Assembly (NCBI GenBank): GCA_964600965.1
Contig: CAZRLO010000002.1
Location: 10,868-74,867, forward strand
DNA: 64,000 bases
Direction: 5' to 3'
Origin: UBA5972 sp964600965
GTDB lineage: Bacteria > Pseudomonadota > Alphaproteobacteria > Rhodobacterales > Rhodobacteraceae
How positions within the stretch are numbered: the stretch's first letter is position 1; each line of letters starts with the position of its first letter. Positions 25,208 to 34,869 of this stretch are shown piece after piece. The notes beneath the pieces are model-generated. The model was not told the origin of the DNA, did not search any database, and worked only from the letters and a program-made list of their open reading frames with translations. The translations under genes were made by a program, and so were the position numbers.

Positions 25208-25708
25208 GTGGCACGACGGTTCAGAGGCGAGAGCGTCCACAAGGTGGATGCAAAGGGCAGGGTATCGATCCCGGCCGCGTTTCGTCGTGTGCTGGAAGAA
25301 AACGACCCCGAATGGACCGACGGGCTGCACCCAAATCTGGTGATCGTCTATGGGGACGGATCGCGGAATTTTCTCGAAGGTTTTTCCATCACGGCGATGA
25401 CGGATGTCGACGAACGTATCGCCCGGCTTCCGCGCGGCTCGCGCAATCGGCGATTGCTGGAGCGGATGTTTTCCGGACAGGCGGTCCAGATGCAGGTCGA
25501 CGATACCGGGCGGCTGGTTCTGTCGCAGAAACTGCGCGACAAGATCGGAATCGCCAACGAGGCGCTGTTCATCGCATCGGGCGATACCTTCCAGATCTGG
25601 GAACCGGAGGCCTATGGCAGCGGTGTCACGCATTTCGAAGATCTGGCCGAAGAATTCGACCCGGATTTCGACCCGCTCACACTGTTGGAACCGGGCGCGC
25701 AGGGGTAA
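25208..25708 (+). CDS. mraZ: Transcriptional regulator MraZ
   Basis: 166 residues with a GTG start (MARRFRGESVHKVDAKGRVSIPA). Two AbrB-like half-domains each hold a DxxxR motif (DAKGR near residue 14, DDTGR near 97). MraZ forms a ring that binds repeated boxes and represses the dcw operon it heads. AAGGAG at 25189-25194 is 13 bp from the GTG, and an out-of-frame ATG (25198) lies between, which may lower initiation. rsmH follows after 3 bp. Confidence 0.92.
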   Translation: MARRFRGESVHKVDAKGRVSIPAAFRRVLEENDPEWTDGLHPNLVIVYGDGSRNFLEGFSITAMTDVDERIARLPRGSRNRRLLERMFSGQAVQMQVDDTGRLVLSQKLRDKIGIANEALFIASGDTFQIWEPEAYGSGVTHFEDLAEEFDPDFDPLTLLEPGAQG

Positions 25709-25711
25709 TTC

Positions 25712-26728
25712 ATGGCGCAGAAAGCTGGTTCCGCTTCCGACGCGCCCGCGCATATCCCGGTATTGCTTGAACCTTTGATGGCCGCGATTGCACCGGTCAG
25801 CGGCGTTTGGCTGGATGGCACTTTTGGCGCTGGCGGCTATACGCGCGCGTTGCTCGACGCGGGCGCGGCACGGGTGCTGGCCGTCGATCGCGACCCCGAG
25901 GTCTTCGTGCGCGCCGAACGCTGGGCCGCGCAATACGGCGAACGGTTGCTGTTGATAGCGGGCGAATTCGGGCAGTTGGACATGCTGGCCGATCAGGCGG
26001 GCGCATTGGCACTGGACGGGGTGGTGCTGGATATCGGCGTTTCCTCGATGCAGATCGATCGGGCCGAACGCGGGTTCTCGTTTACCCAGGACGGCCCGCT
26101 GGACATGCGGATGAGCCAACAGGGCACCAGCGCCGCCGACATCGTCAATACCGCCGACGAAGCCACACTGGCGGATATCCTTTTTCAATACGGTGAAGAG
26201 CGGGCTTCGCGCCGGATCGCCCGGCGGATCGTCAAGATGCGCGACCAAAATCCGCTGACGACGACGCTGGAGCTTGCAGATGTGATCGAGGCATGTCTGC
26301 CCCGCGCCAAACCCGGACAGATGCATCCGGCAACCCGGTCGTTTCAGGCTCTGCGCATCGCCGTCAATGACGAGTTGAAACAACTGGTCGACGGGCTTGT
26401 CGCCGCCGAAAACGCGTTGAAACCCGGCGGGATACTCGCCGTTGTGACGTTTCATTCGCTGGAAGACCGGATCGTGAAGCGTTTTGTTCAGGCCCGAAGC
26501 GGCAGCGGGCCGCGCGGCAATCGGTTCGCCCCGGAAGTGGTGGTTCAGGTGCCGACGTTTGCAAGGCTGTCGCGCAAGGCCATCGTCGCCGACCCCGCCG
26601 AACTGGCCGCAAATCCGCGCGCGCGGTCGGCGAAATTGCGGCTGGCGCAGCGGCTGGACGCGCCGGCCAGTGCCGCGAAAAAGTCGGGCCTGGGCCTGCC
26701 GAAAATCGCACTGCAGGCGGCTTCGTGA
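25712..26728 (+). CDS. rsmH: 16S rRNA m4C1402 methyltransferase RsmH
   Basis: 338 residues. The SAM site DGTFGAGGYTRALLDAGA near residue 31 and family segments FHSLEDRIVKRF near 246 and LDIGVSSMQID near 107 are intact. It methylates the N4 of C1402 in 16S rRNA. It is the second gene of the dcw cluster and overlaps ftsL by TGATG. Confidence 0.93.
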   Translation: MAQKAGSASDAPAHIPVLLEPLMAAIAPVSGVWLDGTFGAGGYTRALLDAGAARVLAVDRDPEVFVRAERWAAQYGERLLLIAGEFGQLDMLADQAGALALDGVVLDIGVSSMQIDRAERGFSFTQDGPLDMRMSQQGTSAADIVNTADEATLADILFQYGEERASRRIARRIVKMRDQNPLTTTLELADVIEACLPRAKPGQMHPATRSFQALRIAVNDELKQLVDGLVAAENALKPGGILAVVTFHSLEDRIVKRFVQARSGSGPRGNRFAPEVVVQVPTFARLSRKAIVADPAELAANPRARSAKLRLAQRLDAPASAAKKSGLGLPKIALQAAS

Positions 26729-27090
26729 TGCGGTCGGTGTTTTTCGCGCTGGCTGCTTTGGCGGTGATCGGGCTTGCCTGGTGGGCATATAACGAAAACT
26801 ACGCGACTCAGGCGGCCCTGCAACGGGTCGAAAAATTGCAGCGCCAACTGGGACAGGCGCGCGAGGATCTTGGCGTGCTCAGGGCGGAATGGGCGTATCT
26901 GAACCGCCCGGAACGGCTGCGGGAATTGTCGGACCTGAACTTTGAACGCCTGCAATTGATGCCGCTGGCGCCCGAGCATTTCGGGGAAGTCGAGCAGGTC
27001 TCGTTTCCGCGTCTCGAATTCGACGAATTGCGCGCTCCGGTGGACGTTTCCGCCGAGACCGCCCCGCCGGCCGCGGAGGGTATCCAGTGA
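26728..27090 (+). CDS. ftsL: Cell division protein FtsL
   Basis: 120 residues from the ATG at 26728, overlapping the rsmH stop; a GTG one codon earlier is possible. One membrane segment (about residues 4-21, VFFALAALAVIGLAWWAY) precedes a leucine-rich coiled coil (about 25-70) and a short periplasmic tail. FtsL joins FtsQ and FtsB to activate septal wall synthesis. The sequence is poorly conserved in general; identity rests on topology and position between rsmH and ftsI. Confidence 0.85.
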   Translation: MRSVFFALAALAVIGLAWWAYNENYATQAALQRVEKLQRQLGQAREDLGVLRAEWAYLNRPERLRELSDLNFERLQLMPLAPEHFGEVEQVSFPRLEFDELRAPVDVSAETAPPAAEGIQ

Positions 27091-28871
27091 TCCGCACGCC
27101 GCTTCGCCCCCTTGCCGCGGTGATTTCGGCCCGCGATAAGGGCGAGGATCCCGACCGGATCATGGCCGAAAACCTGCGCATCCGCCACGAAGACATGCGC
27201 GACCGCGAACGCATTCGCGCCGAAAGCCGCCTTTTGGTGCTGGCACTGTTTTTTCTGGCGGGCTTCGTTGCGGTCGGCGTACGCATGGCGATGCTGGCGG
27301 CCAGCAATCCGCAAGAACCCCGTGCCGATGGGTATGCAACCACGATTTCAATGCAACGCGCGGATATCATTGATCGAAACGGGGCCATCCTTGCGACGAA
27401 CCTGATCACGAACTCGCTGTATGCCCAGCCCCCGCTGATGATCGACAAAGAGACGGCGGCGTTGCATCTGGCCAGAATTTTTCCCGATCTCAACGCGGAA
27501 AAACTGCTGCGCGAGTTCAATTCCAATCGCAAATTCATCTGGCTGCGCCGCAAAATCTCGCCCGAGCAGGTCCAGCAGGTCCACGACATCGGCGAACCCG
27601 GCCTGTTGTTCGGCCCGCGTGAAATGCGGCTTTATCCCAACGGTAATCTGGCGGCCCATGTGCTGGGCGGTGCCGGTTTTGGCCGCGAAGGTGTCCATTC
27701 CGCCGAAGTGATTGGCGTGGCCGGGGTCGAGCATCAGTTCGACAGTTTCCTGCGCGACCCGGCGAACGAGGGGGAACCGCTTCAGCTATCGCTCGATCTT
27801 ACGGTGCAGACGGCCATGCGCCGCGTGCTGGGTGGCGGCATGAAGCTGCTGGCGGCCAAGGGCGCGGCGGCGGTGCTGATGGATGTGAAATCCGGCGAAG
27901 TGCTGGCGCTGGTCTCGCTGCCCGACTTTGATCCGAACGCGCGGCCTCGGCCATTGACCAAGGGCGATGCCGCAGACAGCCCGCTTTTCAACCGTGCGGC
28001 GCAGGGGCTTTACGAGCTTGGATCGACCTTCAAGATTTTCACCGCCGCGCTGGCCTTGGACGGTGGATTCGCGACACCCGATACCATGGTGTCCACCCGG
28101 GGCCCGCTGAAGTGGGGCAAATACACCATCCGCGATTTTCACGATTACGGGCGCGAGCTCAGCCTGACGGACGTGATCGTCAAAAGCTCCAATATCGGCA
28201 GCGCAAATCTGGCGCTGGAAATCGGTGGTGGTCGGCAACAGGCATTTCTGGACGATCTGGGCCTGTTTTCGCCGCTGCCGCTGGAACTGGCCGAGGCCCG
28301 GCATTCACGTCCGTTACTGCCCAAGCGATGGTCCGAAATCTCGACCATGACGATATCCTATGGCCACGGGCTGGCCGCGAGCCCGGTGCATCTGGCGGCG
28401 GCCTACGCCTCTTTGGTCAATGGCGGAACATCGGTGCAGCCGACCTTGCTGAAAACCGGTTCCCGCCCACCGACCGGCGCGCGGATCGTCAGCACCGAGA
28501 CCTCGGCGGCGCTGCGCTCCATGCTGCGCCAGGTGGTCCAGCGCGGCACCGCGTCTATGGCCGAAGTTCCGGGCTATCAAGTCGGTGGTAAAACCGGCAC
28601 CGCCGATAAACCAAAGCCCGGCGGCGGGTATTACAAGGACCGGGTCATCGCCACCTTCGCCGCGATCTTTCCGGCGCAAGCACCGAAATACGTTCTGGTG
28701 GTGACTCTGGACGAACCGGTGGAAACCTCGGGCGTCAAACCGCGCCGAACGGCAGGCTGGACAGCCGTCCCGGTGGCGGCCGAGATCATCCGGCGGGTTG
28801 CGCCGATTTTGGGCATGCGGCCCGCGATTGATCCGCCCGCCGCGATCAACTACACGCTTTCGGATTACTGA
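27087..28871 (+). CDS. ftsI: Septal peptidoglycan transpeptidase FtsI (PBP3)
   Basis: 594 residues, GTG start overlapping the ftsL stop. A membrane anchor lies at about residues 49-70. The transpeptidase triad is complete: Ser313 in STFK, Ser367-Ser-Asn369, and Lys502-Thr-Gly504. It cross-links septal peptidoglycan together with FtsW, which is encoded further on. The soluble N-terminal stretch before the anchor is longer (about 48 residues) than in E. coli. Confidence 0.94.
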   Translation: MIRTPLRPLAAVISARDKGEDPDRIMAENLRIRHEDMRDRERIRAESRLLVLALFFLAGFVAVGVRMAMLAASNPQEPRADGYATTISMQRADIIDRNGAILATNLITNSLYAQPPLMIDKETAALHLARIFPDLNAEKLLREFNSNRKFIWLRRKISPEQVQQVHDIGEPGLLFGPREMRLYPNGNLAAHVLGGAGFGREGVHSAEVIGVAGVEHQFDSFLRDPANEGEPLQLSLDLTVQTAMRRVLGGGMKLLAAKGAAAVLMDVKSGEVLALVSLPDFDPNARPRPLTKGDAADSPLFNRAAQGLYELGSTFKIFTAALALDGGFATPDTMVSTRGPLKWGKYTIRDFHDYGRELSLTDVIVKSSNIGSANLALEIGGGRQQAFLDDLGLFSPLPLELAEARHSRPLLPKRWSEISTMTISYGHGLAASPVHLAAAYASLVNGGTSVQPTLLKTGSRPPTGARIVSTETSAALRSMLRQVVQRGTASMAEVPGYQVGGKTGTADKPKPGGGYYKDRVIATFAAIFPAQAPKYVLVVTLDEPVETSGVKPRRTAGWTAVPVAAEIIRRVAPILGMRPAIDPPAAINYTLSDY

Positions 28872-28893
28872 TCCTGCCGGACAAGGGGCGGAA

Positions 28894-30387
28894 ATGGCAC
28901 CTGAAGTTGCCCTATCAAAGGCCCTGAACGCGCTTGGCCTGTCCGGCCAAGGCGGGCGCAATCCCGAAATCACCGGTCTTTCCGTCGACAGCCGTGAAGT
29001 GAAGCCGGGGCATCTTTTTGCGGCGCTGCCGGGGGTCAATGTGCATGGCGGCGCGTTTATCAAATACGCGATCCGCATGGGCGCGGCCGCGATCCTGACG
29101 GACGGCGTGGGCGCGACCATGGCGAAAGCCGAATTGCGGGCGTCCGACGCGGTGCTGGTTTTGGCCGAGGACCCGCGCCTTTCCCTGGCAAAGGCCGCGG
29201 CGCTGTGGTTCGCCCTGCAGCCCGAAACCATGATTGCCGTCACTGGCACCAACGGCAAAACCTCGGTCGCCAGCTTTACCCGGCAAATCTGGGAATCGCT
29301 GAATTATTGTGCGGTGAATTTCGGCACGACCGGGGTCCAAGGTGCGGTTTCGTCCCCGCTTTCGCATACCACGCCCGAACCGATCACGCTGCATCGTTTG
29401 CTGGCCGGGCTTGCAGGGCAGGGAGTCACCCACGCCGCGATGGAGGCCTCTTCGCACGGGTTGGCGCAGAAACGTCTGGACGGTGTGCGGCTGGCCGCGG
29501 CGGGTTTCACGAATTTCACACAGGATCATCTGGATTATCACGCTGATTTTGATGATTATTTCGCGGCAAAGGCCGGATTGTTCGACCGAGTCCTGCCGCG
29601 CGGAGCAACGGCAGTGATCAATACCGACGATCCGCGCGGCGACGAAATGGCGGTCATCGCGGAAATGCGCGGGCAACCGGTCATTCGCGTTGGCAGCGCC
29701 GACAACGCCGATCTGCGACTGTTGGGCCAGCGGTTTGATGGCACCGGGCAGGACGTGCGGTTCGGCTGGGAGACCGAAGCGCATCTTGTGCGTCTGGGCC
29801 TGATCGGCGGTTTTCAGGCGGCGAACATGCTTTTGGCGGCGGGTCTGGCGATTTCGGTCGGGGCCGGGGCGGCGGATGTGTTCAGCGTATTGCCGAAACT
29901 CGCCACCGTGCGCGGACGCATGGAACTGGCGGCGACACGCACCAACGGGGCCAGCGTCTTTGTCGATTATGCCCATACGCCGGCGGCGCTGGAAACGGCG
30001 TTGAAGGCGCTGCGTCCGCATGTTCTGGGACGCCTGATCGTGGTGTTTGGCGCGGGGGGTGATCGCGACCGGGGCAAACGCCCGCTGATGGGGGCTGCGG
30101 CGCGGGACCATGCCGATGTGCTGTTCGTGACCGATGACAACCCGCGCAGTGAAGAACCGGGGCGGATTCGTGCCGAGATATTGACGGCCTGCCCCGATGC
30201 CTCGGAAATCGGTGACCGCGCCGAAGCGATCCTGGCCGGGGCCGACGCGCTTGGTCCGGGGGATGCTTTGCTGATTGCGGGCAAGGGACATGAGACCGGG
30301 CAGATCATCGGCGATGACGTTCTGGCGTTCGACGATACCGAAGCCGCCAGTATCGCGGTTGCGGCGCTGGACGGGACCGGGTTGTGA
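28894..30387 (+). CDS. murE: UDP-MurNAc-L-Ala-D-Glu:meso-DAP ligase
   Basis: 497 residues from the ATG at 28894; the longer frame from 28798 overlaps ftsI and is not used. The ATP site GTNGKTSVASF is intact, and TDDNPRSEEP carries the DNPR signature that marks enzymes adding meso-diaminopimelate rather than lysine. It overlaps murF by four bases (GTGA). Confidence 0.94.
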   Translation: MAPEVALSKALNALGLSGQGGRNPEITGLSVDSREVKPGHLFAALPGVNVHGGAFIKYAIRMGAAAILTDGVGATMAKAELRASDAVLVLAEDPRLSLAKAAALWFALQPETMIAVTGTNGKTSVASFTRQIWESLNYCAVNFGTTGVQGAVSSPLSHTTPEPITLHRLLAGLAGQGVTHAAMEASSHGLAQKRLDGVRLAAAGFTNFTQDHLDYHADFDDYFAAKAGLFDRVLPRGATAVINTDDPRGDEMAVIAEMRGQPVIRVGSADNADLRLLGQRFDGTGQDVRFGWETEAHLVRLGLIGGFQAANMLLAAGLAISVGAGAADVFSVLPKLATVRGRMELAATRTNGASVFVDYAHTPAALETALKALRPHVLGRLIVVFGAGGDRDRGKRPLMGAAARDHADVLFVTDDNPRSEEPGRIRAEILTACPDASEIGDRAEAILAGADALGPGDALLIAGKGHETGQIIGDDVLAFDDTEAASIAVAALDGTGL

Positions 30388-31814
30388 GCGTGCTCTGGAC
30401 CGCGGCCGCCGCCGCCGCCGCCACCGGCGGAACATCCAGGGGCGACTGGCGCGCCGCCGGCATTTCGATCGATACGCGCACCTTGCAGGCCGGGGACTTG
30501 TTCGTCGCGCTCAGGGATGTACGCGACGGCCACGAATTCGTCGCGACAGCGCTGGCAAATGGTGCTGCGGCGGCCCTGGTGTCCCGCCTTCCGGACGATG
30601 TTGCGCCGGATGCGCCGCTGCTGGTGGTAGACGACGTTCTGGCGGCGCTGTGCGCGTTGGGTGCAGCGGCGCGGGCGCGCAGCGCTGCTCGGGTGATCGC
30701 GATTACCGGCTCGGTCGGCAAGACCTCGACCAAGGACATGCTGGCGCATGTTCTGAAATCCCAGGGCCGGGTGCACGCGGCCGAAATGAGCCTCAACAAC
30801 CACTGGGGCGTGCCCCTGACCCTGGCGCGGATGCCGTCTGACAGCGATTTTGCCGTGATCGAGATCGGTATGAACCATCCCGGCGAGATCGCCCCGCTTG
30901 CCGGACTGGTGCGCCCGCATGTCGCCGTAATCACCACGGTGGCCGAGGCACATATGGCGGCATTCGCATCCGTCGGCGACATTGCCCGCGCCAAGGCCGA
31001 GATATTCGCCGGGCTTGATTCCGACGGCGTCGCAATCCTGAACGACGACGATGCAACGTTTGGCATTGTGGCGGGCGAGGCCGTTGCGCATAAGGCGCGG
31101 ATCGTCCGGTTCGGCACCGCTGAGACCGCCGATTTCCGGCTGGTCAGCGCGCAGGCCCAGATCGGAATGATGGCGGTTCAGGCCAGTATCGACGGTGAGA
31201 CCACACTGTTTCGCGTCGGTGCACCCGGTCAGCATCTGGCGATGAACGCATTGGCGGCGTTGGCGGTCGTGGGCGAAGTCGACGCCGATATTGCCCTGGC
31301 GATGCTTGATCTTGCGAATTGGCATCCCCCGGCGGGGCGCGGGGCCCGCCAATGGATCGCGCTGGACCCGGTCGAGCCCAATCTGCGTCTGGAACTGATC
31401 GATGACGCCTACAATGCCAATCCGGCCTCGATGGCGGCGGCCTTCGAGGTTCTGGCCAATGCAACTCCTGTTGATGGCATCGGCAGGATACACCCCGGAC
31501 GGCGCATCGCCTTTTTGTCCGATATGCTGGAACTGGGGCTGGACGCCGCCGCGCGACATGCCGCACTTGCCTCGTTGACGTCAATGCAGGCGGTGGATCG
31601 GGTGCATCTGGCGGGGCCTTTGATGCACCACCTTCACGCCGCCCTGCCGGTGGGCAAACGCGGCGAATGGCATGAATCCGCCGAAGCGCTGGCCGCGACC
31701 GCGCATCGACTGCTGGACGCGGGCGATGTTGTTATGGTCAAAGGATCGAAAGGTTCGCGCGCTTCGCTGGTGGTTGATGCCATTCTGAAACTCGACAAGG
31801 CGAATGCGAAATGA
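30384..31814 (+). CDS. murF: UDP-MurNAc-tripeptide D-Ala-D-Ala ligase
   Basis: 476 residues, GTG start overlapping the murE stop. The P-loop GSVGKTSTKDML is near residue 110, and EIGMNHPGEI and DAYNANPASM are family motifs. It adds D-Ala-D-Ala to complete the pentapeptide precursor. The N-terminus (VLWTAAAAAAATGG) is unusually alanine-rich but not a signal peptide. Confidence 0.93.
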   Translation: MSVLWTAAAAAAATGGTSRGDWRAAGISIDTRTLQAGDLFVALRDVRDGHEFVATALANGAAAALVSRLPDDVAPDAPLLVVDDVLAALCALGAAARARSAARVIAITGSVGKTSTKDMLAHVLKSQGRVHAAEMSLNNHWGVPLTLARMPSDSDFAVIEIGMNHPGEIAPLAGLVRPHVAVITTVAEAHMAAFASVGDIARAKAEIFAGLDSDGVAILNDDDATFGIVAGEAVAHKARIVRFGTAETADFRLVSAQAQIGMMAVQASIDGETTLFRVGAPGQHLAMNALAALAVVGEVDADIALAMLDLANWHPPAGRGARQWIALDPVEPNLRLELIDDAYNANPASMAAAFEVLANATPVDGIGRIHPGRRIAFLSDMLELGLDAAARHAALASLTSMQAVDRVHLAGPLMHHLHAALPVGKRGEWHESAEALAATAHRLLDAGDVVMVKGSKGSRASLVVDAILKLDKANAK

Positions 31815-31833
31815 AAAGAGGGAAGCAGGCCTA

Positions 31834-32919
31834 ATGCTCTACATGCTCAGCGAGCTTTCAGGCGATATCGGGGCGCTAAGGCTGTTCAAATTCATCACCC
31901 TGCGTTCGGGCGGTGCGTTTTTTACAGCACTGATATTCGGCTTCATCTTTGGCCGCCCATTGATCAACTTGTTGAAACGCCGACAATCCAACGGCCAGCC
32001 GATCCGCGAGGACGGGCCGGAAAGCCACATTCTTGACAAGGCGGGCACGCCAACGATGGGGGGCGTGCTGATCCTGGGGGCGGTGATCTTTTCGACCGTG
32101 ATCTGGGCGCGGCTCGACAACCCCTATGTCTGGCTGGTGCTGTTCGTGACCGTTTCTTTTGGGCTTGTCGGGTTCGCCGACGACTACGCCAAGGTTTCCA
32201 GCGGCAGCGCGCGCGGCGTCTCGGGCCGTGTCCGGTTCGGTGCCGGCCTTTTGGTTGCGTTGATTGCCGGATACTGGGCGGCGGTTTTTCACCCCGATCC
32301 GCTTAGTACCCAACTGGCGTTGCCGGTTTTCAAAGAGGTACTGATCCCGCTTGGATCGTTTTTCCTGCCTTTTTCGATGCTGGTCATCGTAGGATCGGCC
32401 AACGCCGTAAATCTTACCGATGGTCTGGACGGGCTGGCGATCATGCCGGTGATGATTGCCGCCGGTTCGCTGGGGATCATCGCCTATGCGGTCGGGCGCG
32501 TGGATTTTACCCAATATCTTGGGGTTCATTACGTGCCCGGAACCGGCGAAATTCTGGTGTTCTGCGCGGCTCTGATCGGCGGGGGTCTGGGATTTCTCTG
32601 GTACAACGCCCCACCGGCGGCGGTATTCATGGGCGACACCGGGTCGTTGGCGCTGGGCGGCGCGTTGGGGGCAATCGCCGTCGCAACCAAGCACGAGATC
32701 GTGCTGGCGATCGTCGGTGGGCTGTTCGTGGTCGAGGCGCTGAGCGTGATCATTCAGGTGCTCTATTTCAAGGCCACCGGCAAGCGCGTGTTCCTGATGG
32801 CGCCGATCCACCACCATTTTGAAAAGCGCGGCTGGCCGGAAAGCCAGATCGTGATCCGGTTCTGGATCATCGCGCTCATTCTGGCACTGGTGGGGCTGGC
32901 GACCCTGAAATTGCGGTGA
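31834..32919 (+). CDS. mraY: Phospho-MurNAc-pentapeptide translocase MraY
   Basis: 361 residues from the ATG at 31834, with about ten membrane segments. The family signatures GFADDYAK, NAVNLTDGLDGLAI and PIHHHFEKRGWPE are present. It transfers phospho-MurNAc-pentapeptide to undecaprenyl phosphate, making lipid I in the inner membrane. The frame is open to 31804, but those residues overlap murF and are not conserved. Confidence 0.94.
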   Translation: MLYMLSELSGDIGALRLFKFITLRSGGAFFTALIFGFIFGRPLINLLKRRQSNGQPIREDGPESHILDKAGTPTMGGVLILGAVIFSTVIWARLDNPYVWLVLFVTVSFGLVGFADDYAKVSSGSARGVSGRVRFGAGLLVALIAGYWAAVFHPDPLSTQLALPVFKEVLIPLGSFFLPFSMLVIVGSANAVNLTDGLDGLAIMPVMIAAGSLGIIAYAVGRVDFTQYLGVHYVPGTGEILVFCAALIGGGLGFLWYNAPPAAVFMGDTGSLALGGALGAIAVATKHEIVLAIVGGLFVVEALSVIIQVLYFKATGKRVFLMAPIHHHFEKRGWPESQIVIRFWIIALILALVGLATLKLR

Positions 32920-33273
32920 CCGGGGCGGTTGTTGCCGCGCGGCGCCCACAGGTCGGACAATTGTCCGACCTACCCCTTGACGCAAGCGATCCGGGCGCAA
33001 TGGCGGGTCGGAAATTGGGTGAGTGATGGACCGAATATTCGTTGATGGTCGCGAAAAAATTGAAAAGGGAACCACCTCGTTTCCAGTCGGGGCGGCGACC
33101 GCGTTGGCTGGCTCAAATCTATCCTTGATGTCAATTGATGCGCGCGAAGACAGATTTCGGGAAACCTGCGCATTGCGGGGATTTTCCACAGGCCCGGTCG
33201 TAACGATGATTTCTGCCCGGAATTTTGACCATATCGATAGTAATCGCATGTGCCGCTGGGACGTCCCCGCAAG
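32920..33273. other. 354-bp gap between mraY and murD
   Basis: The largest break in the first half of the dcw cluster. It contains the 22-bp palindrome at 32950-32971. An 84-codon frame at 33023-33277 overlaps murD and shows no family resemblance, so it is not called. Confidence 0.6.
32950..32971. repeat. Perfect 22-bp palindrome
   Basis: Arms AGGTCGGACAA and its exact complement with no spacer, 30 bp after the mraY stop, without a T-run. It could form a hairpin in the dcw transcript or bind a dimeric protein. Confidence 0.7.
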
Positions 33274-34680
33274 ATGATCCCGGTTCGCGGATATCACGGC
33301 CACAAGGTCGCCGTTCTTGGCCTTGGCCGGTCCGGCCTTTCCGCGGCCAGGGCGCTGGAGGCTGGCGGTGCAACCACGCTTTGCTGGGACGACAGCGCCG
33401 AGGCACGCGCGCGGGCGGAATCTGAGGGGCTGACGCTTTTTGATCTGACTCGACAAAACGCCTGGTCCGGTGTGGTCGCCCTGATCGTCTCGCCCGGCAT
33501 CCCGCATCTGTACCCGTCGCCGCATCCTGTGATCAGGTCGGCGTGGGAACAAGGCGTTGCGGTCGACAACGATATCGGCCTGTTCTTTCGTTCCTGGGCG
33601 ACACCGGATTGGGAGAAATTCGATGTCCTGCCGCGCGTGGTTGCGATCACCGGCTCAAACGGGAAATCGACGACGGCGGCCCTGGTGGCGCACATTCTGG
33701 GCGAAGTTAACAAGCCGGTGCAGCTTGCCGGCAATATCGGGCGCGGCGTGCTGGATCTGGAGCCTGCGACCGATGGCGCGGTCGCGGTGCTGGAATTGTC
33801 ATCCTATCAGACCGAGCTGGCCCGTGCACTGGCGCCCGATCTTGCGGTGCTGACCAATCTGACGCCCGACCACCTGGATCGGCATGGCGGATTGGGCGGG
33901 TATTTTGCGGCCAAGCGCCGCCTTTTTTCACAGGGTGCGCCGGACCGGGCCATCATTGGCGTGGACGAAGCAGAAGGACAGTACCTGGCCAACCAGTTGC
34001 GCGAAAGCGCCGGCAAAGGCGAACCGGTGATCCGGATTTCCGCGCATAAAAACCTGCGCGACGGCGGTTGGACCGTGTTTGCGCGCAAGGGATTTCTGGC
34101 CGAATGGCGGCTTGGAAAGCAAGTAGCGTCCATCGATCTGAGGCAAATCGCGGGTCTGCCGGGGGCGCACAACCATCAGAACGCGGCGGCGGCCTATGCG
34201 GTATGTCGTTCGCTGGGGCTGGCGCCGCGACTGATCGAAGCGGCCTTTGCCAGTTTTCCCGGCCTGCCGCACCGCTCGCAGGTTCTTGGGGTGCGCGATG
34301 GCGTGACCTATGTCAACGACAGCAAGGCGACCAACGCCGAAAGCGCGGCATGTGCATTGCGCGCCTTTGCCCGTGTACGCTGGATCGCGGGCGGTTTGGG
34401 CAAGGATGGCGGCATTGCCGGGCTTGCGGCGGAATTCGAACGGGTGGCCAAGGCCTATCTGATCGGGCATTCGGCGCAGGAATTCGCGCTGCAACTCGGC
34501 GCGACGCCCTACGAGATCTGCGGCACGATGGATGTTGCGGTGGCGCGCGCCGCGGCCGAGGCCGAAGCCGGGGACGTCGTCCTGCTGGCCCCGGCGGCCG
34601 CAAGTTTCGATCAATATCCCGATTTCGAGCGCCGGGGCGAGGATTTCGCGGACGCGGTCGCAAGGATCATCCGCCCCTAG
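33274..34680 (+). CDS. murD: UDP-MurNAc-L-alanine:D-glutamate ligase
   Basis: 468 residues from the ATG at 33274. The N-terminal Rossmann motif AVLGLGRSGLSAARAL and the ATP site TGSNGKSTTAALVAH are clear, as are YVNDSKATN and GGLGKDGG in the C-terminal half. It adds D-glutamate to UDP-MurNAc-L-Ala in the cytoplasm. Confidence 0.93.
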   Translation: MIPVRGYHGHKVAVLGLGRSGLSAARALEAGGATTLCWDDSAEARARAESEGLTLFDLTRQNAWSGVVALIVSPGIPHLYPSPHPVIRSAWEQGVAVDNDIGLFFRSWATPDWEKFDVLPRVVAITGSNGKSTTAALVAHILGEVNKPVQLAGNIGRGVLDLEPATDGAVAVLELSSYQTELARALAPDLAVLTNLTPDHLDRHGGLGGYFAAKRRLFSQGAPDRAIIGVDEAEGQYLANQLRESAGKGEPVIRISAHKNLRDGGWTVFARKGFLAEWRLGKQVASIDLRQIAGLPGAHNHQNAAAAYAVCRSLGLAPRLIEAAFASFPGLPHRSQVLGVRDGVTYVNDSKATNAESAACALRAFARVRWIAGGLGKDGGIAGLAAEFERVAKAYLIGHSAQEFALQLGATPYEICGTMDVAVARAAAEAEAGDVVLLAPAAASFDQYPDFERRGEDFADAVARIIRP

Positions 34681-34869
34681 GGCGCGTACCCGGCGCGCAC
34701 CCCGACGATCGCTGACACAAGGCACGTGCCAGCCACCCGCCGGACGGGCGCAAGCGACCAACAAATCACTGGCGTAACGCCCGATCCCCCGCTAGAATCG
34801 CCGACAACAAGAACGCCGAACCGGGACAACCGGCGGCATCGGGGCAGTAATGGTTTCAGGTCAGTATCC

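Noticed and set aside
25198..25770. Alternative frame starting at ATG 25198 instead of mraZ
   Set aside because: It is closer to the AAGGAG site but encodes no MraZ features; the GTG at 25208 gives the conserved MARRFRG start.
33023..33277. 84-codon frame between mraY and murD
   Set aside because: It overlaps the murD start, has no plausible ribosome site and no recognisable features.
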